NCBI GenBank assembly: GCA_003554005.1
Contig: PWEU01000140.1
Span: forward strand, 1 to 9,853
DNA from: Nitriliruptoraceae bacterium
Lineage (GTDB): Bacteria > Actinomycetota > Nitriliruptoria > Nitriliruptorales > Nitriliruptoraceae
Direction of reading: 5' to 3'
DNA length: 9,853 bases
Below the pieces are notes generated by a model that did not search any database, was not told the DNA's origin, and saw only the letters and a list, made by a program, of their open reading frames with translations. The position numbers were made by a program, and so were the translations under genes. This document shows positions 1 through 6,163 of the stretch, piece after piece; positions within the stretch are counted from its first letter, which is position 1; each line of letters opens with the position of its first letter.

Positions 1-88
1 ATCAAGGCCCTGGGCGGTCCTGCCGATGGAGAGATACGAGGTTGGCGAGCCACCAGCAGGGTGCTGATGGACGGACCGGAGGGCTCGG
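1..88. other. Upstream edge, gene content undecided
   Basis: The first 88 bases could carry the tail of a gene that starts outside the window. The frame starting at base 1 stays open to a TGA at 115-117, and the second frame reaches a TGA near 67. Neither gives a recognisable C-terminus. The stretch also holds the ribosome binding site of the 76-residue gene. No promoter can be chosen with any confidence. Confidence 0.3.
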
Positions 89-319
89 ATGTATCTGATG
101 GTCGAACCACCGGGTGACCAGGTCGCGATCCCGATGCCGGACGGTGGAGAGGTCCTCGTCGACCCCGGACAACGCCGTTCCCGCGTGGTCCGCCGCCTGC
201 TGCGACGCGGTGTCACGGCCGCGACGCTGCGCCTGTTGCTCCCCGAGTGGATCGACCTGATCGACCTGGCCGAGCTCGAACTCCAGCGCGCCGATCGTGA
301 CCCCGGCCTGGCCTCCTGA
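89..319 (+). CDS. Small hypothetical protein, 76 aa
   Basis: I do not recognise this protein. The ATG at 89 is preceded by a GGAGGG at 78-83 with a five-base spacer, a good ribosome binding site, and this decides the start; an ATG at 98 is in frame but less well placed. Residues 28-41 are strongly basic, with an RRSRVVRRLLRRG stretch, and are followed by a leucine-rich, partly acidic stretch (residues 45-66) that could form an amphipathic helix. There is no signal peptide, membrane segment or cysteine motif. It ends at a TGA and a GC-rich hairpin begins six bases later, so it is probably the last gene of its transcript. The mix of basic and amphipathic segments could suit a small nucleic-acid or protein-binding partner, but no function can be assigned. 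Confidence 0.6.
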   Translation: MYLMVEPPGDQVAIPMPDGGEVLVDPGQRRSRVVRRLLRRGVTAATLRLLLPEWIDLIDLAELELQRADRDPGLAS

Positions 320-324
320 GGTCG

Positions 325-357
325 CGGCACCCGACGGCCGCCGCCCCGTGGGTGCCG
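325..357 (+). terminator. GC-rich hairpin after the 76-aa gene
   Basis: The arms CGGCACCC (325-332) and GGGTGCCG (350-357) are perfectly complementary. An inner ACGG/CCGT stem (334-337 with 346-349) continues the helix after a one-base bulge, leaving an eight-base loop. It begins six bases after the stop codon. There is no T-run behind it, which is common for actinobacterial intrinsic terminators. It separates the 76-residue gene from the dehydrogenase, although partial read-through is possible. Confidence 0.55.
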
Positions 358-430
358 GTCCCCTCAGCCGCCTGTGGCAGGCTGCCCACGCCTGCGCCGT
401 GCCGAGCTCGCAGGCAGGGAGCGGAACACC

Positions 431-1333
431 ATGGGTGCGACCAGCGATGCGGTCCTCGCGGGCCAGCGGATCCTGATCACCGGCGGCTCCCGGGGACTGG
501 GAGCCGCCACCGCGGAGCGGCTCGCCGGGATGGGGGCCGAGGTCATCATCACCTACCGGCAGCGAGCCGACGAGGCGGCCCAGGTCGTCGCCCGCTGCGA
601 GGCGCTGACCCCCGGGGCGCGGGCCGAACCCCTCGACCTGCTCGAGGAGGACAGCGTGCGCGCCCTGTTCGCGCGGCTGTCGGAGCGAGGCGATGAACTG
701 GACGTGGTGATCGCCAACGCGGCCGCGACCGCGTTCAAGCCGCTGCTGGAGCTGAAGCCGCACCAGATCGACAAGACCCTCGCCATCACGGTCCGGCACT
801 TCCTGCTCACCGTGCAGCTCGCCTTCCCACTGCTGCAGCCCCGCGGGGGCCGGATCGTGGCGATCAGCGGTGCCGACACCGTCGGCTACATCCCGGGGCA
901 CGGCCTGCTGGCGGCCGCGAAGTCCTCCCTCGAGACCTTGGTGCGCTACCTGGCCTGCGAGCTCGGCCCCCTGGGGGTGACGGCGGGGGGCGTCCTGCCC
1001 GGCTACATCGACACCGAGTCGATCCGGCTCATGGCCGGCCCATACCACGACAAGCTGAAGGCGGCGGAAGAGCAGACCCATCCGCTGCGCCCCGCCGCCA
1101 CCCCGCAGGACGCCTCGGAGGCGGTCGCGCTGGTGTGCCTACCCGAGGCACGCTGGCTGAACGGACAGACCGTCCAGAACGACGGCGGCGGTCTGTTCGC
1201 CTACCTGGGCCGCTTCGGCCACGCCTGGGCGATGATCCCCGACGCGGCGATCCTGCCCGAGGCGGACCGGCCCGACACCGCCGACGCGCCGATCCTGCAG
1301 CTCACCGACGAGCCGCCCGCTCCCCCGGCCTGA
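431..1333 (+). CDS. Short-chain dehydrogenase/reductase, FabL-like, atypical active site
   Basis: This is a 300-residue member of the short-chain dehydrogenase/reductase superfamily, cytosolic, expected to bind NAD(P)H. The Rossmann glycine motif TGGSRGLG is at residues 17-24, the NAG-like motif appears as ANAAA at 95-99, and an ISGA segment with Ser146 matches the catalytic serine strand. The helix with Lys164 (AAAKSSLETLVRYLACEL) closely resembles enoyl-ACP reductase III (FabL). However, the classical YxxxK tyrosine position is Leu160 and the FabL Yx6K position is His157, so the usual proton donor is missing. PGYIDTES (190-197) is the family's post-active-site loop. A C-terminal extension of about 55 residues, proline- and acid-rich at its end, follows the usual LNGQTVQNDGG motif. 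The start at 431 is chosen because the purine-rich GCAGGGAGCGG lies just upstream and the Rossmann strand follows at the normal distance; a longer in-frame start at 374 adds residues unlike the family. The substrate is unknown. Confidence 0.88.
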   Translation: MGATSDAVLAGQRILITGGSRGLGAATAERLAGMGAEVIITYRQRADEAAQVVARCEALTPGARAEPLDLLEEDSVRALFARLSERGDELDVVIANAAATAFKPLLELKPHQIDKTLAITVRHFLLTVQLAFPLLQPRGGRIVAISGADTVGYIPGHGLLAAAKSSLETLVRYLACELGPLGVTAGGVLPGYIDTESIRLMAGPYHDKLKAAEEQTHPLRPAATPQDASEAVALVCLPEARWLNGQTVQNDGGGLFAYLGRFGHAWAMIPDAAILPEADRPDTADAPILQLTDEPPAPPA

Positions 1334-1344
1334 GGGGACTCAGG
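1329..1344. terminator. Short bidirectional hairpin over two convergent stop codons
   Basis: CCTGAG (1329-1334) and CTCAGG (1339-1344) form a six-base-pair stem with a GGGA loop. The left arm contains the TGA of the dehydrogenase and the right arm the TGA (read on the minus strand) of the helicase gene, so both genes end within one inverted repeat. The stem is short and lacks T-runs, so termination by it alone would be weak. It is the only candidate in the six-base gap. Confidence 0.35.
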
Positions 1345-3508
1345 ACGCGACTCGCGCGGCCCCGGCGAGCTCCCGCAACCTGTGCGCCAGGCCGGGGCGG
1401 CGATCACGGGGCCGGTCCTGCCGGGCCGCCCCGCGCAGCGCCTCGAGCTGACCGACCACGATCAGGGCGCGGCGTGCCCGGGTGATGCCGGTGTAGACCA
1501 GGTTGCGCCACAGCATGCCGCGGTGCGAACGATCGACGACCAGGATCACCACGGGCCACTCCCCGCCCTGGGACTTGTGGACCGTCACGGCCCAGGCCGC
1601 GGTCAGGTTCGCCGCCGCCCGGCGGTCCACGGTGACCTCTCCCCGGGGGAAGGCGACCCGCAGCTCACCCCGACGTCGGTCCAGGTCGACCACGGTGCCG
1701 ACATCGCCGTTGGCGACGTCGAGCTCGGGGTCGTTGCGGGTCTGCAGGACCCGGTCCCCGACGTGGAACCCCGCGACCTCAGCTCGCCCGTCCCCCGGGT
1801 TCAGCGCGGCCTTGAGCCCCGCGTTCAACGCGTCCACCCCGGCCGGGCCACGGTAGACGGGAGCGAGCACCTGGACGTCGCCGGGATCGACGCCGAGGTG
1901 GGCCGGCACGCGCTCGGCCACGGCCTGGACCACGCGGGGCACGATCCGACGGCGGTCACGCTCCTCGGCGAGGAACACGTCGCCGTCCACCGCGGGCAGC
2001 GCACCGATGCTGCCGGTCAGCACCTCCCGGGCCAGGGTGACGATCCGGCTGCCGGCCGCCTGCCGGTGGATCTCGGTCAGGGCGGTCACCTCCACCACCC
2101 CGGCCGCGACGATGTCGCGCAGGACGTCGCCGGGCCCAACCGAGGGCAGCTGATCGGGATCGCCGACCAACACCAGGTGGGCGCCGTCCTCGACGGCGGC
2201 GACCAGCTGACCGGCGAGCCAGGTGTCGCACATCGACACCTCGTCCACGATGACCAGGTCGAAGGGCACCTGCTCGGCGCGCCCGTAGCGGAACACGAAC
2301 CCGCCCTCGCCGTCGGGACGGGCCTCCAGCAGCCGGTGCACGGTCGTCGCGGGTCGCCCGACGAGCTCCTCCAGACGCTTGGCCGCGCGGCCCGTCGGCG
2401 CGCACAGCGCGACGGCGTGGTCCGCCGCCTCGGCGTGGCGCACGATCTCCTCGACGGTGCGGGTCTTGCCGGTGCCCGGTCCCCCGGTCAGCACCGACAC
2501 CGGCGAGCGGAAAGCGGCCAGCACCGCGGCGCGTTGCCCGTCGGTCAGCTCGCCGGACAGCTCCAGACCCTCGGCGAGGTGGGCGAGCCGCGTGGGGCTG
2601 GCGGTGACCACCCGCTGCAGATCGGCGGCCAACCGCACCTCGCTCCTCCGGGCCGCCGGGGTGGTGACCACCTCCTCCCCCGCCAGATCCTCGCTCACCA
2701 GCGCGCCGGCGGCCACCGCCCGCTCGAGCCCGTCGGCCGCCAGGATGCGGTCGACACCGAGCAGTTGGGCGGCCGCGTCGACGGCTGCGCGTCGTGGCAG
2801 GTGCTCGTGGCCATCACGCTGGCGGGCGGCGTCCACCGCCGCCCGGGCGCCTGCGGCCAGCCGGGCGGGATCGCCGGCGTCGACACCGAGGTGGCGCGCG
2901 AGCGCGTCGACGTGGGCGAACCGGGCCCGCTCGGCCTCCAGCAGCACGTAGGGGTCGGTGCGGGCCAGCTCGATCACCTCCGGGCCGAACCGCGCGTGGA
3001 CGCTGGTCACCACGTCCCGGGGCCACCGCACGGGCGTGACGAGCCGGACCAGGTCCGCGAGTGCCCGCCCGCCGGCCCAGGCCCGCAGGAGCTCGGCCGC
3101 GTCAGCGGCGTCGAGGCCGGCCTCCTCGGTCAGGCGTTCGGGCTGGTGGTCGAGCACCCTCCCCGTGCCGGCACCGAAGGTGGTCAGCACCCGGGGGCGG
3201 GCGAGCTCCGGCACGGCCGCGAACCGCTCACCCGCGAGGAAACTGGCCATCCCCTCCGCGGTGCTCGGCACCAGGTGCTCGTACAGCAGCGCGTCGAAGG
3301 TGGGGCCGTAGCGCGGGTGGCTGGTCCACCGGCCCACGACCCGGACGGTGTCCCCCTCGACCAGGCTCGCCAGCGGCCCGACGCAGCGCGCACCATCGCC
3401 CTTGTCGAGCTCCAACTCGATCACGCCGAACCCGGTCACGGGGTCGGAGACGTAGGTGCCGACGACCTGGCCGGTGAGCTGCTCGTCGCCGAGCAGCTCC
3501 TCGGTCAC
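1340..3508 (-). CDS. recD2: RecD2-like ATP-dependent DNA helicase
   Basis: This 722-residue superfamily 1B helicase is about the length of RecD2 proteins, which unwind DNA 5'->3' and act in repair independently of RecBC. An N-terminal OB-like segment (about 10-80) has the GTYVSDPVTGFGVIELEL strand pattern. A helix-hairpin-helix region follows (about 85-290), and the motor begins near 320. Visible motor motifs: Walker A GGPGTGKT (342-349, Lys348), CAPTGRAAKRLEE (369-381), Walker B VDEVSM (421-426), GDPDQLPSVGPGD (449-461), the arginine motif IHRQA (480-484), TVHKSQGGEW (642-651) and YTGITRARR (672-680). All ATPase residues are present, so the motor should be active. In contrast the GxG hairpins expected in the helix-hairpin-helix region are degenerate (FAAVPELARP near 96-105, EEAGLDAADA near 128-137). 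The start is a GTG whose bases overlap the TGA of the upstream gene as GTGA, implying translational coupling. No recB, recC or addAB gene is in the window. Confidence 0.95.
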   Translation of the reverse strand: MTEELLGDEQLTGQVVGTYVSDPVTGFGVIELELDKGDGARCVGPLASLVEGDTVRVVGRWTSHPRYGPTFDALLYEHLVPSTAEGMASFLAGERFAAVPELARPRVLTTFGAGTGRVLDHQPERLTEEAGLDAADAAELLRAWAGGRALADLVRLVTPVRWPRDVVTSVHARFGPEVIELARTDPYVLLEAERARFAHVDALARHLGVDAGDPARLAAGARAAVDAARQRDGHEHLPRRAAVDAAAQLLGVDRILAADGLERAVAAGALVSEDLAGEEVVTTPAARRSEVRLAADLQRVVTASPTRLAHLAEGLELSGELTDGQRAAVLAAFRSPVSVLTGGPGTGKTRTVEEIVRHAEAADHAVALCAPTGRAAKRLEELVGRPATTVHRLLEARPDGEGGFVFRYGRAEQVPFDLVIVDEVSMCDTWLAGQLVAAVEDGAHLVLVGDPDQLPSVGPGDVLRDIVAAGVVEVTALTEIHRQAAGSRIVTLAREVLTGSIGALPAVDGDVFLAEERDRRRIVPRVVQAVAERVPAHLGVDPGDVQVLAPVYRGPAGVDALNAGLKAALNPGDGRAEVAGFHVGDRVLQTRNDPELDVANGDVGTVVDLDRRRGELRVAFPRGEVTVDRRAAANLTAAWAVTVHKSQGGEWPVVILVVDRSHRGMLWRNLVYTGITRARRALIVVGQLEALRGAARQDRPRDRRPGLAHRLRELAGAARVAS

Positions 3509-4260
3509 CGCGGCTCCCCGTCCCCGGTCGCTTCCTCGTCGTCACCGGCGTCGTCACCGGCGTCGTCACCGGCGTCGGCCTCGGCCACCTCCTCGAGGAC
3601 CGTGGGCGGTTCCTCGGTGGTGTCGAGCGGCGCGGCGACCGGGCCGGGCGGGACCGGCGCGGTCTCCAGGTGCGAGCCGAGCTCCGCTGGCTCGTAGGTC
3701 ACCATCTCCTCCTGGCGACGTCCGACCAGCCAGCCGACGCACAGGCCGACGCCGAAACCGGCACCGGTCCAGGCCGCGGTGCGCAGGCACCGGCGGCGAC
3801 GCTCGCGCTTGGACGGTGGCACGGCCGCCGCGACCTCACGCGCCCGCTCCCCGGCGACCAGCCCGCGCTCGCTGACGTCGTCCGCGAGGCTGCCGAGGCT
3901 CCCGAGCCCCCGCACCAGCAGCTTCGGGAGCAGCAGGAGCACCCCCAGCGCCGCCCGCACCACCTGCCACAGGCCGCGCTCGAGCTGCGGGACCACGGTC
4001 TCCATCTCGACGGGAAGCTCCTCCTCGAGCTCGTGCCAGCGACGCGCCAGATCGTCCCTGGCCTGCTCGCTCCGCTCGGCGATCACCGGGCCGGCCCGTT
4101 CTGCGAGATCCGCACCGGTGTCCTTGGCCCAGGTCGCCAGCTCAGCGCTTCCCGTCTTGGCGCGCGCGGCGAGCCCCTCCCTGGCCTCCTCCATGCGCTC
4201 GAGCAGCTGTGCCCGCGACTCGTCGAGACGATCAGCGGCTGCCTGCGGTGTTCCGGCCAT
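3505..4260 (-). CDS. Predicted membrane-anchored helical protein with acidic tail, coupled to recD2
   Basis: This 251-residue protein has no family I can name with confidence. The ATG at 4260 is set by a GGAGG with an eight-base spacer; the open frame extends further upstream but without a better signal. Residues 1-97 are charged, Ala/Glu/Arg-rich and probably a long helix or coiled coil. Residues 98-127 hold a hydrophobic stretch (ALGVLLLLPKLLV core) that could be an amphipathic or re-entrant membrane helix. A basic patch KRERRRR (151-157) precedes a glycine-rich likely transmembrane helix at 162-180 (AWTGAGFGVGLCVGWLVG). By the positive-inside rule the N-terminal part would be cytosolic. 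The tail is acidic, with DAGDDAGDDAGDD (229-241) encoded by a 12-base tandem repeat. The glycine-rich helix is reminiscent of YtxH-type small membrane proteins, but that is a weak resemblance. The gene overlaps recD2 by four bases, so the two products are probably made together. Confidence 0.82.
   Translation of the reverse strand: MAGTPQAAADRLDESRAQLLERMEEAREGLAARAKTGSAELATWAKDTGADLAERAGPVIAERSEQARDDLARRWHELEEELPVEMETVVPQLERGLWQVVRAALGVLLLLPKLLVRGLGSLGSLADDVSERGLVAGERAREVAAAVPPSKRERRRRCLRTAAWTGAGFGVGLCVGWLVGRRQEEMVTYEPAELGSHLETAPVPPGPVAAPLDTTEEPPTVLEEVAEADAGDDAGDDAGDDEEATGDGEPR
3541..3576. repeat. Three perfect tandem copies of a 12-base unit
   Basis: GTCACCGGCGTC occurs three times back to back at 3541-3552, 3553-3564 and 3565-3576. 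Read on the minus strand it encodes the DAGD repeats of the acidic tail of the membrane-anchored protein. Because the unit is four codons long, gain or loss of copies changes only tail length and leaves the reading frame and the overlap with recD2 intact. Confidence 0.9.
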
Positions 4261-4438
4261 GGAAACGTCCTCCAGTTCGTCGGTAAGCCCGGTCGTCGGG
4301 CGTCGAAGCGCCGTCTGGCCCGGTCGGTGCCTGCCGGCCTGCCACGGGGTCCTCCTGCCAGGGGTGCTCGGCGCAGCCCCGGGCGATGTGACGCCGTGGG
4401 TCCGACCGTAGTCGAGAGTCGCGGACGCCACCGGCAGC
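4261..4438 (-). promoter_or_regulatory. Leader region of the membrane protein-recD2 pair
   Basis: These 178 bases lie between two minus-strand genes. On the minus strand they carry the GGAGG ribosome binding site at about 4269-4273 and a five-base-pair hairpin (GCCCG at 4287-4291 with CGGGC at 4297-4301) located about 14 bases upstream of it. I could not identify a convincing -35/-10 pair, so whether transcription starts here or reads through from the upstream gene is open. The gap length makes an internal promoter plausible. Confidence 0.35.
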
Positions 4439-5494
4439 TCAGCGGTCCTCGAGGATGGTGTGTGAGCGCGACCACCGCAACGTGCCGGTGTCGGCCAGCT
4501 CGTCCAGGAGGAGCCCGGGCGCAACGAGCTCACTGGGGGCGAGGGGGCCACCTCCAGCAGGAGCGAGCGTGCCGGTGGCCAGCCGCAGGCCGAAGGCGAC
4601 GGCCAGTCGCGCCGTCACCTCGACGGGATCGTGGCCGTAGGCCCAGGCACGCCCGAGCGTTCTGCCCCCCACCACCTCGGCGACACAGCCCCACCGCTCC
4701 GCGGCCAGCTCGGCCGGACGGGCCGGACGGGCCGGACGCCGATCGGTGGCGAGCCGGCGTTCCATCCAGCGACGACCTCGGTCGGTGCGCGCCAGGTTGG
4801 CCCGAGCCTGCAGGAGCTCCGCCCGCCACCCGGCCATCGCCTCGTAGCTGTGGACCGTGCGCACGCCGGGCAGGTGCCGGGGCACCGTGATCACCTCACC
4901 TGCGGGCACGGCCGCGGCGTGGGACGGCCCGACCGGGCGCGGGAACCAGGCCAGGCGGCGGCGGCCACCGGGTGGCTCCGGCACCGGCCGGCCCTCCACC
5001 AGTGCACCATCGTCCTGCCCCAGGGCCGCGAGCTCCGCGCGACGCTCACCGGGCGTCAGGTGACGACGACCGCCGCCGGCGGTGTAGGCGACGTGGACCG
5101 TGACCGGCTCGGGGACCTGCTCGGCGGCGACCCCGGCCAGCAGGTCCCCGACCGCCCAGCGCAGGCCGGCGCCACCGACGAGCCGAGCGCCGCTGCTGGT
5201 GCCGACGTCGGCCGCGAGCGCATGCAACCAGCGCAGGTGGCCGGCCTCGCGATCCACATCGACCACATCGATACCGCTCTGCAGCGCCGCCGTGACGGCT
5301 CGACGGGTGCCCTCCAGATCGCCACCCGCCGCCCCGATCAGCACCTGGCTGACCTCGAGGTCGACGTCCCCGGCAGCCGCGTCCAACCGGCGCCATGGCA
5401 CCTGGTCGGCGTCGAGCAGGCTGCCGATCCGGCGCCCGACGGTGCCCCCGGCTCCCAGCACCGTGACCTGCATCACCACCGTCCGTTCCGTCAT
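4439..5494 (-). CDS. Saccharopine dehydrogenase-like NAD(P)-binding protein
   Basis: This 351-residue protein begins with a Rossmann strand and glycine motif, VTVLGAGGTVGRRIG (residues 10-24), as in the saccharopine dehydrogenase/trans-acting enoyl reductase superfamily. A second strand with VLIGAAGG (51-58) and an IDVVDVDRE segment (75-83) fit the same fold: the nucleotide site, then the strand where family members carry a YVDLxGE motif. The middle (180-220), with LAWFPRPVGPSHAAAVPAGEVITVP, and the C-terminal GRAWAYGHDPVEVTARLAVAFGLRLATG helix region resemble the catalytic and dimer domain of this group. It should bind NAD(P) in the cytosol; the substrate is unknown and it is unlikely to be a true lysine-pathway enzyme. 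The start is uncertain: ATG at 5494 has no clear ribosome binding site, and an in-frame ATG at 5473 sits directly before the Rossmann strand. It is divergent from the 126-residue gene. An (RPA)3 run at about residues 254-261 comes from a nine-base tandem repeat. Confidence 0.85.
   Translation of the reverse strand: MTERTVVMQVTVLGAGGTVGRRIGSLLDADQVPWRRLDAAAGDVDLEVSQVLIGAAGGDLEGTRRAVTAALQSGIDVVDVDREAGHLRWLHALAADVGTSSGARLVGGAGLRWAVGDLLAGVAAEQVPEPVTVHVAYTAGGGRRHLTPGERRAELAALGQDDGALVEGRPVPEPPGGRRRLAWFPRPVGPSHAAAVPAGEVITVPRHLPGVRTVHSYEAMAGWRAELLQARANLARTDRGRRWMERRLATDRRPARPARPAELAAERWGCVAEVVGGRTLGRAWAYGHDPVEVTARLAVAFGLRLATGTLAPAGGGPLAPSELVAPGLLLDELADTGTLRWSRSHTILEDR
4711..4737. repeat. Nine-base tandem repeat, three copies
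   Basis: The unit GGGCCGGAC is present as two perfect copies at 4720-4737 preceded by a copy with one mismatch at 4711-4719. It lies inside the saccharopine dehydrogenase-like gene and produces an Arg-Pro-Ala run in a probable linker. The unit is a multiple of three, so copy-number changes stay in frame. Confidence 0.7.
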
Positions 5495-5536
5495 CGCCTG
5501 TGATCCGACACCGTCCGAGCCGGTCCCTGGCGCGGG

Positions 5537-5542
5537 AGGCTA
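5537..5542 (-). promoter_or_regulatory. Possible -10 box for the saccharopine dehydrogenase-like gene
   Basis: Read on the minus strand, these bases are TAGCCT, matching the TANNNT form of actinobacterial housekeeping -10 boxes. They lie about 42 bases upstream of the ATG at 5494. No good -35 is visible at 16-18 bases further upstream, so this is a weak call based on the -10 match and its position in a divergent intergenic region. Confidence 0.35.
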
Positions 5543-5629
5543 CGCCCACCGACGAGGGTGCGTGACTCGCGCACGGCCGGGTGCGAGGATGCGACCCCCG
5601 CCCGATCCCTCCATCCCCAAGAGGTGCGC

Positions 5630-6010
5630 GTGCTCACCAGGCCTCGGTCGCTGCCGGCTGATGCGATCCTGCTGCGGCTACCGGTCGACGGGCCCGGATG
5701 GGCGATGGCGCTCCCCCCGATCCCCGATGGAGCCGAGGTCACCGTCACCCTCGGGCATCCGGACCTGCTGCCGGCGGACACCGGACCGGCACGTGACCGC
5801 GGGTACCGCATCGTCGGTGCCGCCAGCGAACAGCGCCCCCTGGGATCGGTCGCGGACCTGCTGGTGTCCGGAGAGCTACGACAGGCCGCACCGGCGTGGT
5901 GGGACACCGTGCTGCGACGCGCCACCCGGGCCTTCGATCTGCGGCTGGGACCGGTCCAGCAGGTCCTGGATGCGGAACTGGCGTTGCACGCGGCCGCCCT
6001 GGAGGGCTGA
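5630..6010 (+). CDS. Hypothetical protein, 126 aa
   Basis: I do not recognise this protein. The start is taken as the GTG at 5630 because an AAGAGG lies at 5619-5624 with a five-base spacer. In-frame GTGs at 5558 and 5624 are less well supported, and the first would add residues with no family-like pattern. The N-terminal half is proline-rich and beta-like (ILLRLPVDGPGWAMALPPIPDGAEVTVTLGHPD), and the C-terminal half contains probable helices (APAWWDTVLRRATRAFDLRLGPVQQVLDAELALHAAALEG) with a WW pair. There is no signal peptide or membrane span, so it should be cytosolic. It is transcribed divergently from the saccharopine dehydrogenase-like gene across 135 bases. Coding status rests on the ribosome binding site, the codon pattern and the absence of a competing frame. 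Confidence 0.62.
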   Translation: MLTRPRSLPADAILLRLPVDGPGWAMALPPIPDGAEVTVTLGHPDLLPADTGPARDRGYRIVGAASEQRPLGSVADLLVSGELRQAAPAWWDTVLRRATRAFDLRLGPVQQVLDAELALHAAALEG

Positions 6011-6032
6011 GCGCCCGCGCACACCTGCGCTT

Positions 6033-6056
6033 GCTCGAGCGCGCGCAGCTGCGCGC
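6033..6056. repeat. Adjacent 8-base and 16-base palindromes
   Basis: GCTCGAGC (6033-6040) is directly followed by GCGCGCAGCTGCGCGC (6041-6056), each a perfect palindrome. They lie 23 bases after the stop of the 126-residue gene. In RNA the longer one can form a six-base-pair stem with an AGCT loop, so it may act as a terminator. As DNA it is a symmetrical site that a dimeric protein could bind. No T-run follows. Confidence 0.6.
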
Positions 6057-6113
6057 CGAGTCCACCCCATCGTGGCCTTCATCGGCCGGGGCCGTCCGTT
6101 CATCCACGTATGC

Positions 6114-6143
6114 TTGCGGGAGTTAGCACCTATCGCGTACTAT
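6114..6143 (+). promoter_or_regulatory. Candidate promoter of the lysine-rich protein gene
   Basis: A TTGCGG at 6114-6119 and a TACTAT at 6138-6143 are separated by 18 bases, giving a plausible -35/-10 pair in a locally AT-richer patch. Short direct repeats overlap it: CTATCG at 6130-6135 and 6140-6145, exactly ten bases apart, and TTAGCA at 6123-6128 and 6146-6151. The repeats could be an operator. Transcription would start near 6150, giving a leader of about 140 bases. Confidence 0.4.
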
Positions 6144-6163
6144 CGTTAGCAGACCAGCCGGAT

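Noticed and set aside
378..383. CAGGCT as a -10 box for the dehydrogenase
   Set aside because: It misses the first T of TANNNT and has no -35 partner, so it is too weak to list as a promoter.
2..1081. A 359-codon minus-strand open frame across the first two genes
   Set aside because: It is antisense to the dehydrogenase and spans the hairpin at 325-357. It has no recognisable domain.
1382..3697. A 771-codon plus-strand open frame opposite recD2
   Set aside because: It is antisense to a gene with every helicase motif. Its translation is rich in Gly, His, Arg and Pro without domains, as expected from the complement of GC-rich codons.
4261..4551. Extending the membrane-protein gene to an upstream start at 4551
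   Set aside because: That start lies inside the saccharopine dehydrogenase-like gene, whereas ATG 4260 has a well-spaced GGAGG.
3670..4890. A 406-codon plus-strand open frame
   Set aside because: It is antisense to two minus-strand genes with good signals, and its product is low-complexity Arg/Pro/Ala.
6123..6151. A CIRCE heat-shock operator suggested by TTAGCA
   Set aside because: CIRCE is an inverted repeat (TTAGCACTC-N9-GAGTGCTAA). Here TTAGCA is repeated directly and the rest does not match.
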